From NCBI GenBank assembly GCA_002692165.1, contig NZJL01000108.1, positions 3,620 to 9,352 of the forward strand: a DNA stretch of 5,733 nucleotides, read 5' to 3'. Of this stretch, positions 5,075 to 5,733 are shown in pieces. Under the pieces are notes generated by a model that was not told the origin of the DNA, did not search any database, and saw only the letters and a program-made list of their open reading frames with translations. Numbering within the stretch: the stretch's first letter is position 1; every line of letters starts with the position of its first letter. A program made the position numbers and the translations under genes. Source of the stretch: Porticoccaceae bacterium (GTDB lineage: Bacteria; Pseudomonadota; Gammaproteobacteria; Pseudomonadales; Porticoccaceae).

Positions 5075-5733
5075 TGAAAGACTCTATTTTGGGAAAGTTA
5101 CAAATGTTAGAAGAACGCTTTCAAGAGCTGGAGGCACTGCTCAGTGATGGCGATATAATTACTGATCAAACCAAATACCGGGAGTTGTCCAAAGAATATG
5201 CCGAGCTTGAGCCTGTTGTGAAAAACTATACCGCTTACGAAGCCGTGGTGTCTGATATGCACGCAGCGGCCTTATTGGTGAAAGACCTAGATAAAGATAT
5301 GCGTGAAATGGCTGAAGAGGAGCTTCGAAGAGGAGAAGCTCGAAAATGTGAACTTGAATTGATCCTTTCAACATTATTATTGCCTCGAGACCCGAATGAC
5401 CACAAAAATGTATACTTGGAAATTCGCGCAGGAACAGGGGGTGATGAGGCGGCACTCTTTGCGGGCGATCTATTTCGAATGTACTGTAAATATTCTGAAC
5501 GTCAGGGATGGTCGCTAGAAATTATAAGTGCTAATCATGGCGATCATGGGGGCTATAAAGAAATTATTACCAGAATCGAAGGACGAGAAGTCTATTCTAG
5601 ATTGAAATTCGAATCTGGAGCCCATCGCGTTCAACGTGTTCCTGCGACCGAGTCCCAAGGTAGAGTGCACACGTCAGCATGCACTGTGGCTATTCTTGCA
5701 GAGGCAGACGAGACCGATGATATTGAAATCAAC
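5074..5733 (+). CDS. prfA: Peptide chain release factor 1, N-terminal part
   Basis: RF1 recognises UAA and UAG in the ribosomal A site and triggers hydrolysis of peptidyl-tRNA. The 220 residues present cover the N-terminal helical domain (about 1-105), the [20 protein letters not shown] segment at 118-137, [11 protein letters not shown], and [18 protein letters not shown]. Pro190-Ala-Thr192 is the PxT tripeptide that reads the second and third stop-codon bases and separates RF1 from RF2 (SPF). The window ends before the GGQ catalytic motif. The ATG at 5074 matches the E. coli N-terminus (MKPSIVAKL against MKDSILGKL). Upstream in-frame options are limited to TTG at 5071, with a TGA at 5065-5067. 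No Shine-Dalgarno sequence precedes it; translation probably depends on upstream ribosomes from hemA or the 21-codon bridge. Confidence 0.97.
   Translation, partial: MKDSILGKLQMLEERFQELEALLSDGDIITDQTKYRELSKEYAELEPVVKNYTAYEAVVSDMHAAALLVKDLDKDMREMAEEELRRGEARKCELELILSTLLLPRDPNDHKNVYLEIRAGTGGDEAALFAGDLFRMYCKYSERQGWSLEIISANHGDHGGYKEIITRIEGREVYSRLKFESGAHRVQRVPATESQGRVHTSACTVAILAEADETDDIEIN

Noticed and set aside
5159..5455. 98-codon open frame on the minus strand
   Set aside because: It lies wholly inside prfA, whose translation on the plus strand is unmistakable RF1. The antisense peptide shows no family motif.
1..5733. Mobile element, CRISPR array or phage remnant
   Set aside because: The window is filled by intact core genes in a familiar order, with no repeats array, transposase or integration signature. 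The tRNA-Gln is not flanked by an integrase.

Overview
The window is a conserved chromosomal housekeeping block from a gammaproteobacterium. The gene order is a TPR lipoprotein gene, lolB, ispE, a tRNA-Gln gene and prs on the minus strand, divergent from hemA and prfA on the plus strand. This matches, from memory, the PA4665-PA4670 neighbourhood of Pseudomonas aeruginosa. The protein sequences (HemA with GAGETIELVAKHL, PrfA with [15 protein letters not shown], Prs with MVFSGNANP) are Pseudomonas-like, but the DNA is much more AT-leaning than Pseudomonas. A relative in the Pseudomonadales/Cellvibrionales/Oceanospirillales range is therefore likelier. The species cannot be named from this sequence.

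Minus strand, read from the middle leftwards: a 585-residue TPR outer-membrane lipoprotein gene (3551-1794) overlaps lolB (1797-1204) by ATGA. Two bases separate lolB from ispE (1201-317). The last three codons and stop of ispE lie inside the tRNA-Gln(TTG) gene (326-251). After 35 bases prs begins at a GTG (215) and runs off the left edge. The spacing suggests one transcription unit in which lolB and ispE are translated by coupling, since neither has a clear ribosome binding site at normal distance.

Middle: a 201-base divergent intergenic region (3552-3752) carries two exact TATAAT hexamers pointing towards hemA and a weaker TATATA pointing towards the lipoprotein gene. No well-spaced -35 box was found for any of them.

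Plus strand: hemA (3753-5012, glutamyl-tRNA reductase, first step of tetrapyrrole synthesis) is followed by prfA (from 5074, release factor 1), which is cut by the right edge. The 61-base gap between them is exactly bridged by a 21-codon reading frame. It starts in the hemA stop (ATGA) and ends in the prfA start (TGATG).

No mobile element, CRISPR array, frameshifted gene or wholly unfamiliar system was found. The points most worth checking are the bridging mini-ORF, the ispE/tRNA-Gln overlap and the misplaced Shine-Dalgarno sequence of hemA.
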